Positions 1 through 5,662 of a stretch of 5,664 nt of DNA are shown here, one piece after another. This stretch comes from Prevotellaceae bacterium (lineage in GTDB: Bacteria; Bacteroidota; Bacteroidia; Bacteroidales; Paludibacteraceae). A model generated the notes under the pieces. That model searched no databases. It saw only the letters and a list, made by a program, of their open reading frames with translations, and was not told the origin of the DNA. How positions within the stretch are numbered: position 1 is the stretch's first letter; each line of letters begins with the position of its first letter. Both the position numbers and the translations under genes were made by a program. Location of the stretch: assembly GCA_031290375.1 (NCBI GenBank), contig JAITNR010000219.1, positions 1-5,664 of the forward strand. Direction: 5' to 3'.

Positions 1-1
1 C

Positions 2-115
2 ATTCCGACCTTGAAAGAAGAAATCGTGTACAAAAACAAGAAATTCATCATCACAAAAGTTTCCAACTCCCGAATTGAAGAATTGGAAGTGATAATCACG
101 CTTGAGGAAAAATAA
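2..115 (+). CDS. C-terminal end of a CorC/HlyC-domain (hemolysin-type) membrane protein, partial
   Basis: The frame is open from the window edge to a TAA at 113-115, giving 37 residues. The segment FIITKVSNSRIEELEV matches the pattern of the CorC/HlyC transporter-associated domain, where an aromatic-led beta strand is followed by an asparagine or glycine turn, the conserved R-I pair and a valine-rich last strand. That domain closes proteins built from a DUF21 (CNNM) membrane domain, two CBS domains and this C-terminal module. Such proteins are linked to magnesium or cobalt efflux, and in Bacteroidota one relative is the gliding protein GldE. Which relative this is cannot be told from the tail. 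Domain assignment is fairly good; specific function is unknown. The start lies outside the window. Confidence 0.7.
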   Translation: MPTLKEEIVYKNKKFIITKVSNSRIEELEVIITLEEK

Positions 116-154
116 AAAAATCTCCTGAAAGGGCGCTTTTGGTTTTAGATTTTT
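116..154 (+). terminator. Possible weak terminator after the CorC/HlyC-domain gene
   Basis: An 8-bp perfect inverted repeat, AAAAATCT (116-123) and AGATTTTT (147-154), begins directly after the stop codon at 113-115, and a CC/GG pair sits just inside it. The arms are A/T only, the loop is long and the only T run is the arm itself, so this is a weak candidate. The position right after a stop codon is the main argument for it. Confidence 0.3.
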
Positions 155-608
155 ACTGCTTCACCAAAACCATCTCTCAAAGAAAAGTATTGCCCGACAA
201 AAGCGGGTGGATTGGTTTGGACTGTCTTTCGTATATGGCTCAGTTCCTCTTGAGGAAATAATGCCCTTTGTATTTATAAAAAGTCCGATGAGGCACAAAC
301 GCCGACGGGAAACCGAAGAAAGCAAAATACAACAAAAAAATGTCCATTAAGCCTAAAATTTTATAAATATGCTTGGTTAATTGTAAAAATAATTGTATGT
401 AGTAAAAAACGGACAAACTTGGAATATAAAAAGCAATGCTTTTTATTCTTGCTATACTACACTTGGTCATAAATTTAGTTTCTATAATAGCATATTTATA
501 TGATAATCAATAATTTATACAAATAATTTTTCTCATTCAAAAGCCGAGTTCAGTATACATAATTAAAAGCGCAAAAAAATTACAAAAGTCTAATAAAAAA
601 ATCACTAC
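116..608. other. AT-rich stretch without a supportable gene
   Basis: This stretch of nearly 500 bases lies between the CorC/HlyC-type gene and the IS remnant. It has short open frames on both strands. The longest with an ATG is a 76-codon minus-strand frame at 240-470, rich in Phe, Tyr, Leu and Lys as AT-rich DNA tends to be, with no upstream promoter element and no recognisable motif. A small hairpin (GCCCG at 192-196, CGGGT at 204-208) is present with no T tract after it. No TAnnTTTG promoter element was found on either strand. It may be decayed coding sequence next to the rearranged IS/ABC scar, but nothing here is recognisable enough to name. Confidence 0.5.
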
Positions 609-620
609 TGTCCGGTAAAC
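609..620 (+). repeat. Left terminal inverted repeat of the IS remnant
   Basis: TGTCCGGTAAAC lies 86 bases ahead of the transposase ATG and is the left partner of the inverted repeat at 1037-1048. The true left end may extend a few bases further out (CACTAC at 603-608), but those bases have no partner on the right side. Confidence 0.6.
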
Positions 621-634
621 CATTGATAAAAAAA

Positions 635-651
635 GCGGGATACAAACCCGC
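635..651 (+). repeat. Small GC hairpin in the IS leader
   Basis: GCGGG (635-639) and CCCGC (647-651) form a 5-bp GC stem with a 7-base loop. It sits between the two direct copies of CCATTGAT (620-627 and 653-660). It could act with the neighbouring start-codon hairpin in read-through RNA or be a transposase-related site; neither is shown. Confidence 0.4.
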
Positions 652-653
652 CC

Positions 654-697
654 CATTGATTACCTTTGTATCTCTTAAAAACACAGGTCAATCAATG
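654..697 (+). promoter_or_regulatory. Possible start-codon-sequestering hairpin in the IS leader
   Basis: CATTGATT at 654-661 is the exact inverse complement of AATCAATG at 690-697, which contains the transposase ATG (695-697). A second copy of CATTGAT at 621-627 could pair with the same bases. Transcripts entering from outside the element would carry these upstream arms and could hide the start codon. A transcript from the element's own promoter (-7 box 661-669) would begin downstream of them. IS10 and IS50 are known to block translation of read-through transcripts in this way; its operation here is inferred. Confidence 0.4.
661..669 (+). promoter_or_regulatory. Bacteroidota -7 element of the transposase promoter
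   Basis: TACCTTTGT is an exact match to TAnnTTTGY, the -7 element read by the Bacteroidota primary sigma factor. It lies 25 bases ahead of the transposase ATG at 695, so a transcript beginning about six bases after it would have a leader of about 20 bases. No good -33 TTG/TTTG box is seen at the usual spacing. Confidence 0.6.
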
Positions 698-1042
698 CGC
701 AAAAGTACAAATTTCAGCGGACAGCCATTGCTAAATCAGCTATTATTTTTTGTAAGTGGCTCAAAAATAAGGAAAATAGCGGCAAAACACAACGCAGAAC
801 GCTATGTCAAAAAGTTCGACACGCACCAACATTTAATCGTGATACTGTTTTCGGTAATTAGTGGTTATCAATCACTTAGAGAGGTGATTTTGGGTTTATT
901 GAGCAATGCTCACAAGTTGCAGCATTTGGGATTGAAATTTGTTGTCAAGCGCAGTACGCTGTCCGATGCGAACATACGGCGTTGCAGCGGCGTTTTCGGA
1001 GATATTTATATGCGATTTATCGCGAATATTCGTCAAGTTTAG
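695..1042 (+). pseudogene. IS4-family transposase, N-terminal fragment (DUF4372-type domain only)
   Basis: From the ATG at 695 the frame gives 115 residues before a TAG. Residues 6-100 read as the N-terminal domain of this IS4 subgroup: FSGQP near the start, then RYVKKFDTHQHL (about 36-47), SLREV (60-64), HLGL (77-80) and RSTLSDANIRR (86-96). The DDE catalytic domain that should follow is missing; full-length relatives are roughly 350-400 residues. The start at 695 is preferred over the in-frame ATG at 623, because the fragment then begins with the MRKSTNFSGQP pattern typical of the family and sits correctly behind the -7 element at 661-669. Near 1010 the frame appears to slip: in the +1 frame IYREYSSSLAD (1015-1047) fits the expected continuation better than MRFIANIRQV. 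The fragment might still bind the element's ends, but it cannot catalyse transposition. Confidence 0.85.
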
Positions 1043-1048
1043 CGGACA
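1037..1048 (-). repeat. Right terminal inverted repeat, or pseudo-end, of the IS remnant
   Basis: GTTTAGCGGACA is the inverse complement of the left repeat with one mismatch. It contains the TAG that stops the transposase frame and ends at the first base of the ABC-exporter tail. The coincidence of the repeat edge with the gene junction favours a real recombination end. Against this, the same bases read in the +1 frame as residues SLAD, which suits the continuing transposase. Confidence 0.5.
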
Positions 1049-1122
1049 CGCACTCTCAATTAGTTGTTGCAAAAGGCGAGTATTTTAATTTAGTAAAAAA
1101 TCAGCTGGAATTGGGAGGGTAA
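1048..1122 (+). pseudogene. C-terminal tail of an ABC exporter gene, 24 codons left
   Basis: In the frame that opens behind the IS remnant, the codons from 1048 read T-H-S-Q-L and end in GEYFNLVKNQLELGG, stop TAA at 1120-1122. This is the pattern at the very end of ABC ATPase domains of half-size exporters: G-T-H-x-x-L, then G-x-Y-x-x-L, then Q. The ending LVKNQLELG is characteristic of peptidase-domain (bacteriocin-type) and related ABC exporters of Bacteroidota. The residue before T-H is Asp here instead of the usual Gly, because the codon spans the junction with the IS remnant. No Walker, signature or membrane segments remain, and nothing left of the IS remnant looks like the rest of the gene. 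It is a non-functional leftover. Family placement is strong for so short a piece; the exact exporter type is a guess. Confidence 0.75.
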
Positions 1123-1148
1123 AAAAAATCAAGTTTCAAAAAAAATAG

Positions 1149-1157
1149 TAACTTTGC
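1149..1157 (+). promoter_or_regulatory. Bacteroidota -7 element of the kup (kup-galE) promoter
   Basis: TAACTTTGC matches TAnnTTTGY exactly and starts 27 bases after the ABC-tail stop codon. The expected transcript start, about six bases further on, leaves a leader of roughly 17 bases before the GTG at 1180. That short leader is common in this phylum and supports the GTG as the start of kup. No clear -33 box is found at 19-21 bases spacing; TTTC at 1134-1137 is too close. Confidence 0.65.
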
Positions 1158-1179
1158 AATTCTAAAAACTTACAAAAGC

Positions 1180-3141
1180 GTGCAGCAACATAGTTCCAAC
1201 ACAGCGAAATTCACTTGGGTAGGCATGTTAGTTACAGTAGGGATTGTCTTTGGAGACATCGGAACATCCCCTTTGTACGTAATGAAAGCCATTGTAGCTG
1301 CCAGAGACGGTTTTTCGGACGAAAACTTCATCGAAGGAGTATTGTCCTGCATCATCTGGACACTTACCCTTCAAACTACTTTAAAATATGTTTGGATAGC
1401 TTTAAAAGCTGATAACAAGGGCGAAGGCGGAATTTTGGCGTTATATTCTCTCGTCAAAAAACTGAAACGCAAGTGGCTGTACGTTGTTGCCATTATAGGT
1501 GCGGCGACTTTGGTTTCCGACGGAATTATAACTCCCTCAATGACAATTATTTCCGCTGTTGAAGGTTTGAAATCTTACAATCCCAACATAAAGGTAATTG
1601 ATATTACCATTCTGATACTCATTGCATTATTTGTCATACAACAGTTTGGAACACAATCTATTGGGAAACTTTATGGTCCCGTTATGCTTTTATGGTTTAC
1701 CCTGCTGGCGGTTTTAGGACTGATAGAAATAATTCCCCACTTGTACATTTTCAAAGCAGTAAATCCTTATTACGCAGTTAATTTCCTGATTGAAGAACCC
1801 AAAACGCTGGTCATTCTCGGAGCAGTTTTTTTGTGTACAACAGGCGCGGAATCTTTGTATTCCGATTTGGGGCACTGCGGTATCAAAAATATCCGCATCA
1901 CTTGGATTTTTGTTAAAATATGTCTGATTTTTAATTACTTGGGACAGGGCGCTTGGATTCTTTCCCATCCGATTGATGCCGGAAGCGGAGGCAACCCCTT
2001 TTTCATGATGATGCCTGATTCTTTCTTGGTCTGGGGCGTAATTATGGCAACTTTGGCTGCGGTTATTGCAAGTCAGGCGTTAATAACAGGCTCATACACA
2101 ATATTTAGCGAAGCCATGTCTTTGGATTTCTGGCCCCGCCAAAGGATAGAATATCCGACTCAGGAAAAAGGACAAATGTACATTCCTGTGGTCAATTGGG
2201 GGCTGCTGACAGGATGCGTTATAGTCGTTCTCCATTTTCAATCGTCTTCCAAAATGGAAGCTGCTTACGGGCTGGCGATTACTGTTACCATGTTGATGAC
2301 CACCATTTTACTGGTGTATTACCTGTTTTTGCAGAAGACCTCTCTCTTTTTGATTCTGCTTTTCACTTTGGCGTATCTTGCCATTGAAGGAGGATTTTTC
2401 TATGCCAATGTTCTGAAATTTGCCGACGGAGGCTGGTTTACCATGCTCCTCGCAGGATTGATAACTTTCTGTATGTACGTTTGGTACAACGGTCGCAGGT
2501 TGAAAAACAAATACGTGCAATATGTGAAAATCAAACCGTATCTTCCTGTTATTCAAGATATGACAAGCGACAAAGCAATTGCAAAATATGCAACTAACCT
2601 TGTGTACATCAGCCGTGCAGAAAGAAATGACGAAGTCGAGGCAAAAATAATGTATTCCGTTATCAATAAAAATCCGAAAAGAGCCGACCATTACTGGTTT
2701 TTGAAAGTTCAAAACGACACCAACCCTTATACTTTTGAATACGAATTTATGGAACTGATTCCCAACGTTCTGTTCAAAGTAAAATTCAAACTCGGATTTA
2801 AAGTCGAACCGCTTATCAGCGTATATTTCAGCCAAGTGCTGGAAGATTTGAAAGTTTCAGGAAAATTAGATTTGCTAAGCAATTATCCGTCGCTGAGGAA
2901 GCACGACATTCAGGGAGATTTCAGGTACATTTTGATAGACAGGGTCTTCAATCAAGAATATTTATTGTCGATTAAAGAAAGAGTTATCCTGAGATTTTAT
3001 AACTTTGTCAAACTATTCGGACTTTCAGATACTGCCGCTTTGGGCTTAGAATCCTATAAAGTGTTGGTAGAAAAAGTTCCGATGCTGACGGACATTGTTT
3101 ACAGAAGCAGAATCAGAGAGAGCAATTCTCTGCCAAAATAA
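1180..3141 (+). CDS. kup: KUP-family potassium uptake permease
   Basis: Inner-membrane K+ transporter of the KUP/HAK/KT family, thought to work as a K+/H+ symporter. The 653-residue product is close to the family norm (E. coli Kup has 622). The signature GDIGTSPLY is at 25-33 in the first membrane segment, followed by GEGGILALYSL (81-91), SDGIITPS (113-120) and TGAESLYSDLGHCG (221-234). About twelve hydrophobic segments can be seen, near residues 13-33, 52-72, 99-119, 139-157, 165-185, 208-226, 241-260, 281-303, 336-353, 364-384, 386-408 and 417-436. A hydrophilic, presumably cytoplasmic tail follows (437-653). The start is GTG at 1180: the frame is closed by a TAA at 1120, a -7 element lies at 1149, and the next ATG (1225) would cut into the first conserved segment. 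galE follows after 11 bases, so the two are probably co-transcribed. No frameshift or lost motif is seen. Confidence 0.95.
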   Translation: MQQHSSNTAKFTWVGMLVTVGIVFGDIGTSPLYVMKAIVAARDGFSDENFIEGVLSCIIWTLTLQTTLKYVWIALKADNKGEGGILALYSLVKKLKRKWLYVVAIIGAATLVSDGIITPSMTIISAVEGLKSYNPNIKVIDITILILIALFVIQQFGTQSIGKLYGPVMLLWFTLLAVLGLIEIIPHLYIFKAVNPYYAVNFLIEEPKTLVILGAVFLCTTGAESLYSDLGHCGIKNIRITWIFVKICLIFNYLGQGAWILSHPIDAGSGGNPFFMMMPDSFLVWGVIMATLAAVIASQALITGSYTIFSEAMSLDFWPRQRIEYPTQEKGQMYIPVVNWGLLTGCVIVVLHFQSSSKMEAAYGLAITVTMLMTTILLVYYLFLQKTSLFLILLFTLAYLAIEGGFFYANVLKFADGGWFTMLLAGLITFCMYVWYNGRRLKNKYVQYVKIKPYLPVIQDMTSDKAIAKYATNLVYISRAERNDEVEAKIMYSVINKNPKRADHYWFLKVQNDTNPYTFEYEFMELIPNVLFKVKFKLGFKVEPLISVYFSQVLEDLKVSGKLDLLSNYPSLRKHDIQGDFRYILIDRVFNQEYLLSIKERVILRFYNFVKLFGLSDTAALGLESYKVLVEKVPMLTDIVYRSRIRESNSLPK

Positions 3142-3152
3142 AAAAAATTAAA

Positions 3153-4175
3153 ATGAAAATATTAATCACAGGCGGGCTTGGATTTATTGGTTCGCATACA
3201 ATCGTAGAGTTGATGCAGGCAGGTTATGAGCCGATTATCATAGACGATTTGAGCAATTCCGAACCGTTCATGCTGGATAACATTCAGAAAATCACAGGAC
3301 AAAAACCAAAATGCTATCTATACGATGCCTGCGATAAAGACAGAGTTAGAAACGTTTTTGCAGAAAATACAGACATCAAAGCAGTCATACATTTTGCGGC
3401 GAAAAAAGCCGTCGGCGAATCCATGAAACAACCGCTGGCATATTATCGCACCAACCTCGTTTCCCTGCTTACCGTTTTGGACTTGATGCAAGAATTTAAA
3501 GTCGGAAACATCGTATTTGCCTCATCTGCAACAGTTTATGGCGAGCCGGAAAAACTGCCCGTAACCGAAGAAATGCCTTTGCAAAAATCATTGTCTTCCT
3601 ACGGAAGCACCAAGCAAATGGCAGAAGATATTTTGGAAAAAACAACCGCAAACCACTGGCTGAAAGCAATTTTGCTTCGGTTTTTCAACCCTGTCGGAGC
3701 GCACCACACCGCTTTGCTCGGAGAACTGCCCAACGGCGTTCCCAACAATTTGATGCCGTATGTTACCCAAACGGCAAGTGGGATTCGTAAAGAACTGACC
3801 ATCAACGGTAACGATTATTCCACGCCCGATGGAACCTGCGTAAGAGACTATATTCACGTTGTCGATTTAGCCAAAGCTCATGTGAAAGCCATCGACAGGC
3901 TGCTGAAAACTGCCGAAACACCCGTCTGCGAAGTTTTCAACATCGGGACGGGAGCAGGAATCAGCGTGCTGGAAATGGTCGAAACTTTTGAAAAAGTAAA
4001 CAACATCAAAATTCCATACCGAGTGGGTCCCAGACGTGCCGGCGATGCCGAATCCATTTATGCAAGTTGTGAAAAAGCCAACAAAATTTTAGGCTGGAAA
4101 GCAGAACTGTCTCTGGCAGATATGGTTAGAGATTCATGGAATTGGGAAAAATATTTGAAAGATAGAAAGGAATAA
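3153..4175 (+). CDS. galE: UDP-glucose 4-epimerase
   Basis: NAD-dependent cytoplasmic enzyme of the extended short-chain dehydrogenase family. It interconverts UDP-glucose and UDP-galactose for galactose use and for sugar precursors of surface polysaccharides. The protein has 340 residues, the usual length. The Rossmann motif GGLGFIG is at 7-13, with D31-D32 after the second strand for the NAD ribose. H80-FAA is the usual cofactor-side strand. The catalytic Ser is S125 in SSATVYG, and the Tyr/Lys pair is Y150 and K154 in SYGSTK. Substrate-binding motifs follow: RFFNPVGAH (176-184), PNNLMPYV (197-204), DGTCVRDYIHVVDLA (226-240) and RRAGDAES (294-301). The residue matching Tyr299 of E. coli GalE and Cys307 of human GALE is Ile302, so UDP-GlcNAc/GalNAc could also be accepted. 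The ATG at 3153 is preceded by an A-rich leader without a Shine-Dalgarno site. It lies 11 bases after kup, with no promoter element seen in the gap. Confidence 0.95.
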   Translation: MKILITGGLGFIGSHTIVELMQAGYEPIIIDDLSNSEPFMLDNIQKITGQKPKCYLYDACDKDRVRNVFAENTDIKAVIHFAAKKAVGESMKQPLAYYRTNLVSLLTVLDLMQEFKVGNIVFASSATVYGEPEKLPVTEEMPLQKSLSSYGSTKQMAEDILEKTTANHWLKAILLRFFNPVGAHHTALLGELPNGVPNNLMPYVTQTASGIRKELTINGNDYSTPDGTCVRDYIHVVDLAKAHVKAIDRLLKTAETPVCEVFNIGTGAGISVLEMVETFEKVNNIKIPYRVGPRRAGDAESIYASCEKANKILGWKAELSLADMVRDSWNWEKYLKDRKE

Positions 4176-4199
4176 ATTCTCGCAAAAATATTGAATTGA

Positions 4200-4226
4200 T
4201 TGATAATAAAAACACTTTATTATTGA
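4200..4226. terminator. AT-rich hairpin between convergent galE and rarA, possible two-way terminator
   Basis: TTGATAATAAA (4200-4210) and TTTATTATTGA (4216-4226) form an 11-bp stem with two G-T pairs and a 5-base loop. An outer pair, ATTCTC (4176-4181) and GAGAAT (4225-4230), competes for the last bases. On the plus strand a T-rich tract follows at 4240-4253. On the minus strand a shorter T run (complement of 4184-4188) follows. The stem is almost pure A/T, so it is weak as an intrinsic terminator, but it is the only candidate in the 81-base convergent gap. Confidence 0.45.
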
Positions 4227-4256
4227 GAATTAAAAATCATTTTCAATTTTTTCTAA

Positions 4257-5543
4257 TCAAAACTCATATTTCTCCCCCCAAAGAGATTTCAGATATTCCC
4301 GCAATTTGTTTTCTTTCGGATTGTTGCCGGGAATGTAAAAACTCTGATTTGAAGCCTCTTCCGGCAGATATTCCTGATAGGCGAAGTTTCCCGCGTAACT
4401 GTGAGCATACTGATAACCTGAATGATAGCCCAAATTTTTCATCAATTGTGTTGGAGCATTGCGCAAATGGAGCGGAACAGGCAGATTGCCCGTCTGTTTC
4501 ACGTAAGCCAACGCTGATTCTATCGCCGAATAAGAAGCATTGGATTTTGCCGATGTTGCCAAATATACTGCACACTGACTCAGTATGATGCGGGATTCGG
4601 GAACGCCGATAACCGCTACCGCCTGAAAAGCGCTGTTTGCCAGAATCAACGCCGTTGGGTTTGCCATACCGATGTCCTCCGAAGCCAAAATGACCATTCG
4701 ACGGGCAATAAACTTAATGTCTTCACCGCCGTCAAGCATACGCGCCAGCCAGTAAACCGCAGCGTTGGGGTCAGAGCCTCGAATAGACTTGATGAAAGCG
4801 GAAATCACGTTGTAATGTTCTTCGCCGTCCTTGTCGTACAGTGCAATGTTCTCCTGAATCACTTTTTTCACCCTTTCGTTGGTAACTCGGATTTCATCTC
4901 CGTCTTTGAACTGCTGAACGACTAAGTCCAATCCGTTCAGCAACTTGCGGGCATCTCCACTCGAATATTGCATCAGGGCTTCTTCTTCTTCGATGATGAT
5001 TTTTTTCTTGGAAAGAATTTGGTCTTCGGCAATGGCTCTGTGCAAAAGTTCCGACAAAGCTTTTCTGTCCAGCGAATACAGCACATATACCTGACAACGA
5101 GAGAGTAAGGCGGAAACTACTTCGAAACTCGGGTTTTCGGTTGTTGCTCCGATGAGGATAATCCAGCCTTTTTCTACTGCCTGCAACAAACTGTCCTGCT
5201 GTGATTTATTGAATCGGTGAATCTCGTCTATAAACAAAATCGGGCTTTTTCCGCTGAACAGATTTTGCTTTTTTGCTTGTTCGATGACTTCGCGCACTTC
5301 TTTCACGCCCGAACTCACAGCGCTCAGTGTAAAGTACTCTCGTTCAGATTCTTTGGCAATAATTTCTGCCAGCGTAGTTTTGCCAGTTCCGGGAGGTCCC
5401 CAAAAAATCATGGAAGCAATGTTTCCGCTTTCGACCATTCGACAGATAGGCGCACCTTTGCCTATCAAATGTTCCTGATATTGGTATTCGTTCAGCGTTT
5501 GGGGACGCATTCGCTCTGCTAAGGGTGCTGAAATAACAGACAT
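4257..5543 (-). CDS. rarA: Replication-associated recombination protein A (AAA+ ATPase, RarA/MgsA/WRNIP1 family)
   Basis: Cytoplasmic AAA+ ATPase acting at stalled replication forks and single-strand gaps; E. coli RarA works with SSB and RecA-dependent repair. The 428-residue product has the family length (447 in E. coli). Residues 7-14 give PLAERMRP, the usual N-terminal motif. Walker A is GPPGTGKT (49-56), Walker B is ILFIDEIHRFNKSQQD (102-117), sensor 1 lies in GATTENPS (132-139), the arginine finger is R149 in LLSRC, and sensor 2 is GDARKLLN (196-203). The C-terminal tetramer-forming region starts at about 236 with YDKDGEEHYNVISAFIKS, RGSDPNAAVYWLARML (255-270) and ASEDIGMANP (287-296). 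All ATPase residues are present. The ATG lies behind an A-rich leader without a Shine-Dalgarno site. No clear -7 element is seen in the 77 bases upstream, so it may be read from a promoter beyond the window. It converges on galE and shows no functional link to it. Confidence 0.95.
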   Translation of the reverse strand: MSVISAPLAERMRPQTLNEYQYQEHLIGKGAPICRMVESGNIASMIFWGPPGTGKTTLAEIIAKESEREYFTLSAVSSGVKEVREVIEQAKKQNLFSGKSPILFIDEIHRFNKSQQDSLLQAVEKGWIILIGATTENPSFEVVSALLSRCQVYVLYSLDRKALSELLHRAIAEDQILSKKKIIIEEEEALMQYSSGDARKLLNGLDLVVQQFKDGDEIRVTNERVKKVIQENIALYDKDGEEHYNVISAFIKSIRGSDPNAAVYWLARMLDGGEDIKFIARRMVILASEDIGMANPTALILANSAFQAVAVIGVPESRIILSQCAVYLATSAKSNASYSAIESALAYVKQTGNLPVPLHLRNAPTQLMKNLGYHSGYQYAHSYAGNFAYQEYLPEEASNQSFYIPGNNPKENKLREYLKSLWGEKYEF

Positions 5544-5620
5544 TTTAATTGTGTTTTTTAATTTTTATTATGATTGTCATATTGTTTAAATTACGTTCTA
5601 TGTTTCTTCTTGATAATGGT

Positions 5621-5662
5621 TTATTCAATATAAAATTTATCTTCCGTCCAATTTTCCGGATT
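5621..5662 (-). CDS. Possible C-terminal end of an unknown gene upstream of rarA, partial
   Basis: On the minus strand, from the window edge, one frame reads NPENWTEDKFYIE and then stops with TAA (complement of 5621-5623). The composition (Asn, Pro, Trp, Glu, Asp) is unlike what the surrounding AT-rich DNA gives by chance and looks like a natural protein tail. The stop is 77 bases ahead of the rarA start, in the same direction, which would suit an operon. Thirteen residues are too few to recognise a family, and a chance frame cannot be excluded. Confidence 0.35.
   Translation of the reverse strand, partial: NPENWTEDKFYIE

Larger units (their letters stand above)
609..1048 (+). mobile_element. 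Remnant of an IS4-family insertion sequence (internal or right-end deletion)
   Basis: The element is defined by the transposase fragment inside it and by an imperfect 12-bp inverted repeat at its edges: TGTCCGGTAAAC at 609-620 and the inverse complement of TGTCCGCTAAAC at 1037-1048 (11 of 12 positions agree). Intact IS4-family elements with this type of N-terminal domain are about three times longer, so the catalytic part of the transposase is missing. No convincing target-site duplication flanks the pair; only a non-adjacent CACT (603-606 and 1051-1054) is shared. The left end looks genuine. The right copy may be the true end joined by internal deletion, or a chance or pseudo-end inside the transposase gene. 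The element cannot move by itself. Confidence 0.7.

Noticed and set aside
192..208. GCCCG/CGGGT hairpin as a terminator or CRISPR-like repeat
   Set aside because: There is a single copy, a short stem and no following T tract.
129..350. Plus-strand open stretch of about 73 codons just after the first gene
   Set aside because: It has no start codon near its beginning, a basic low-information ending and no recognisable motif.
240..470. Minus-strand 76-codon frame with a hydrophobic middle, faintly like the end of DUF1294 small membrane proteins
   Set aside because: The composition is what AT-rich DNA gives (Phe, Tyr, Leu, Lys, Ile). There is no promoter element or ribosome site ahead of it, and the DUF1294 resemblance needs too many mismatches to be trusted.
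623..694. Upstream in-frame ATG at 623 as the transposase start
   Set aside because: It lies before the -7 promoter element at 661-669 and adds residues not typical of the family; the ATG at 695 fits both the promoter spacing and the family N-terminus.
2308..2835. Minus-strand 175-codon frame inside kup
   Set aside because: It is a shadow of the kup reading frame, Phe/Cys-rich with no motif.
4196..4588. Plus-strand 130-codon frame opposite the 3' end of rarA
   Set aside because: It lies mostly antisense to the well-supported rarA coding sequence, has no family motif, and overlaps the convergent-gap hairpin.
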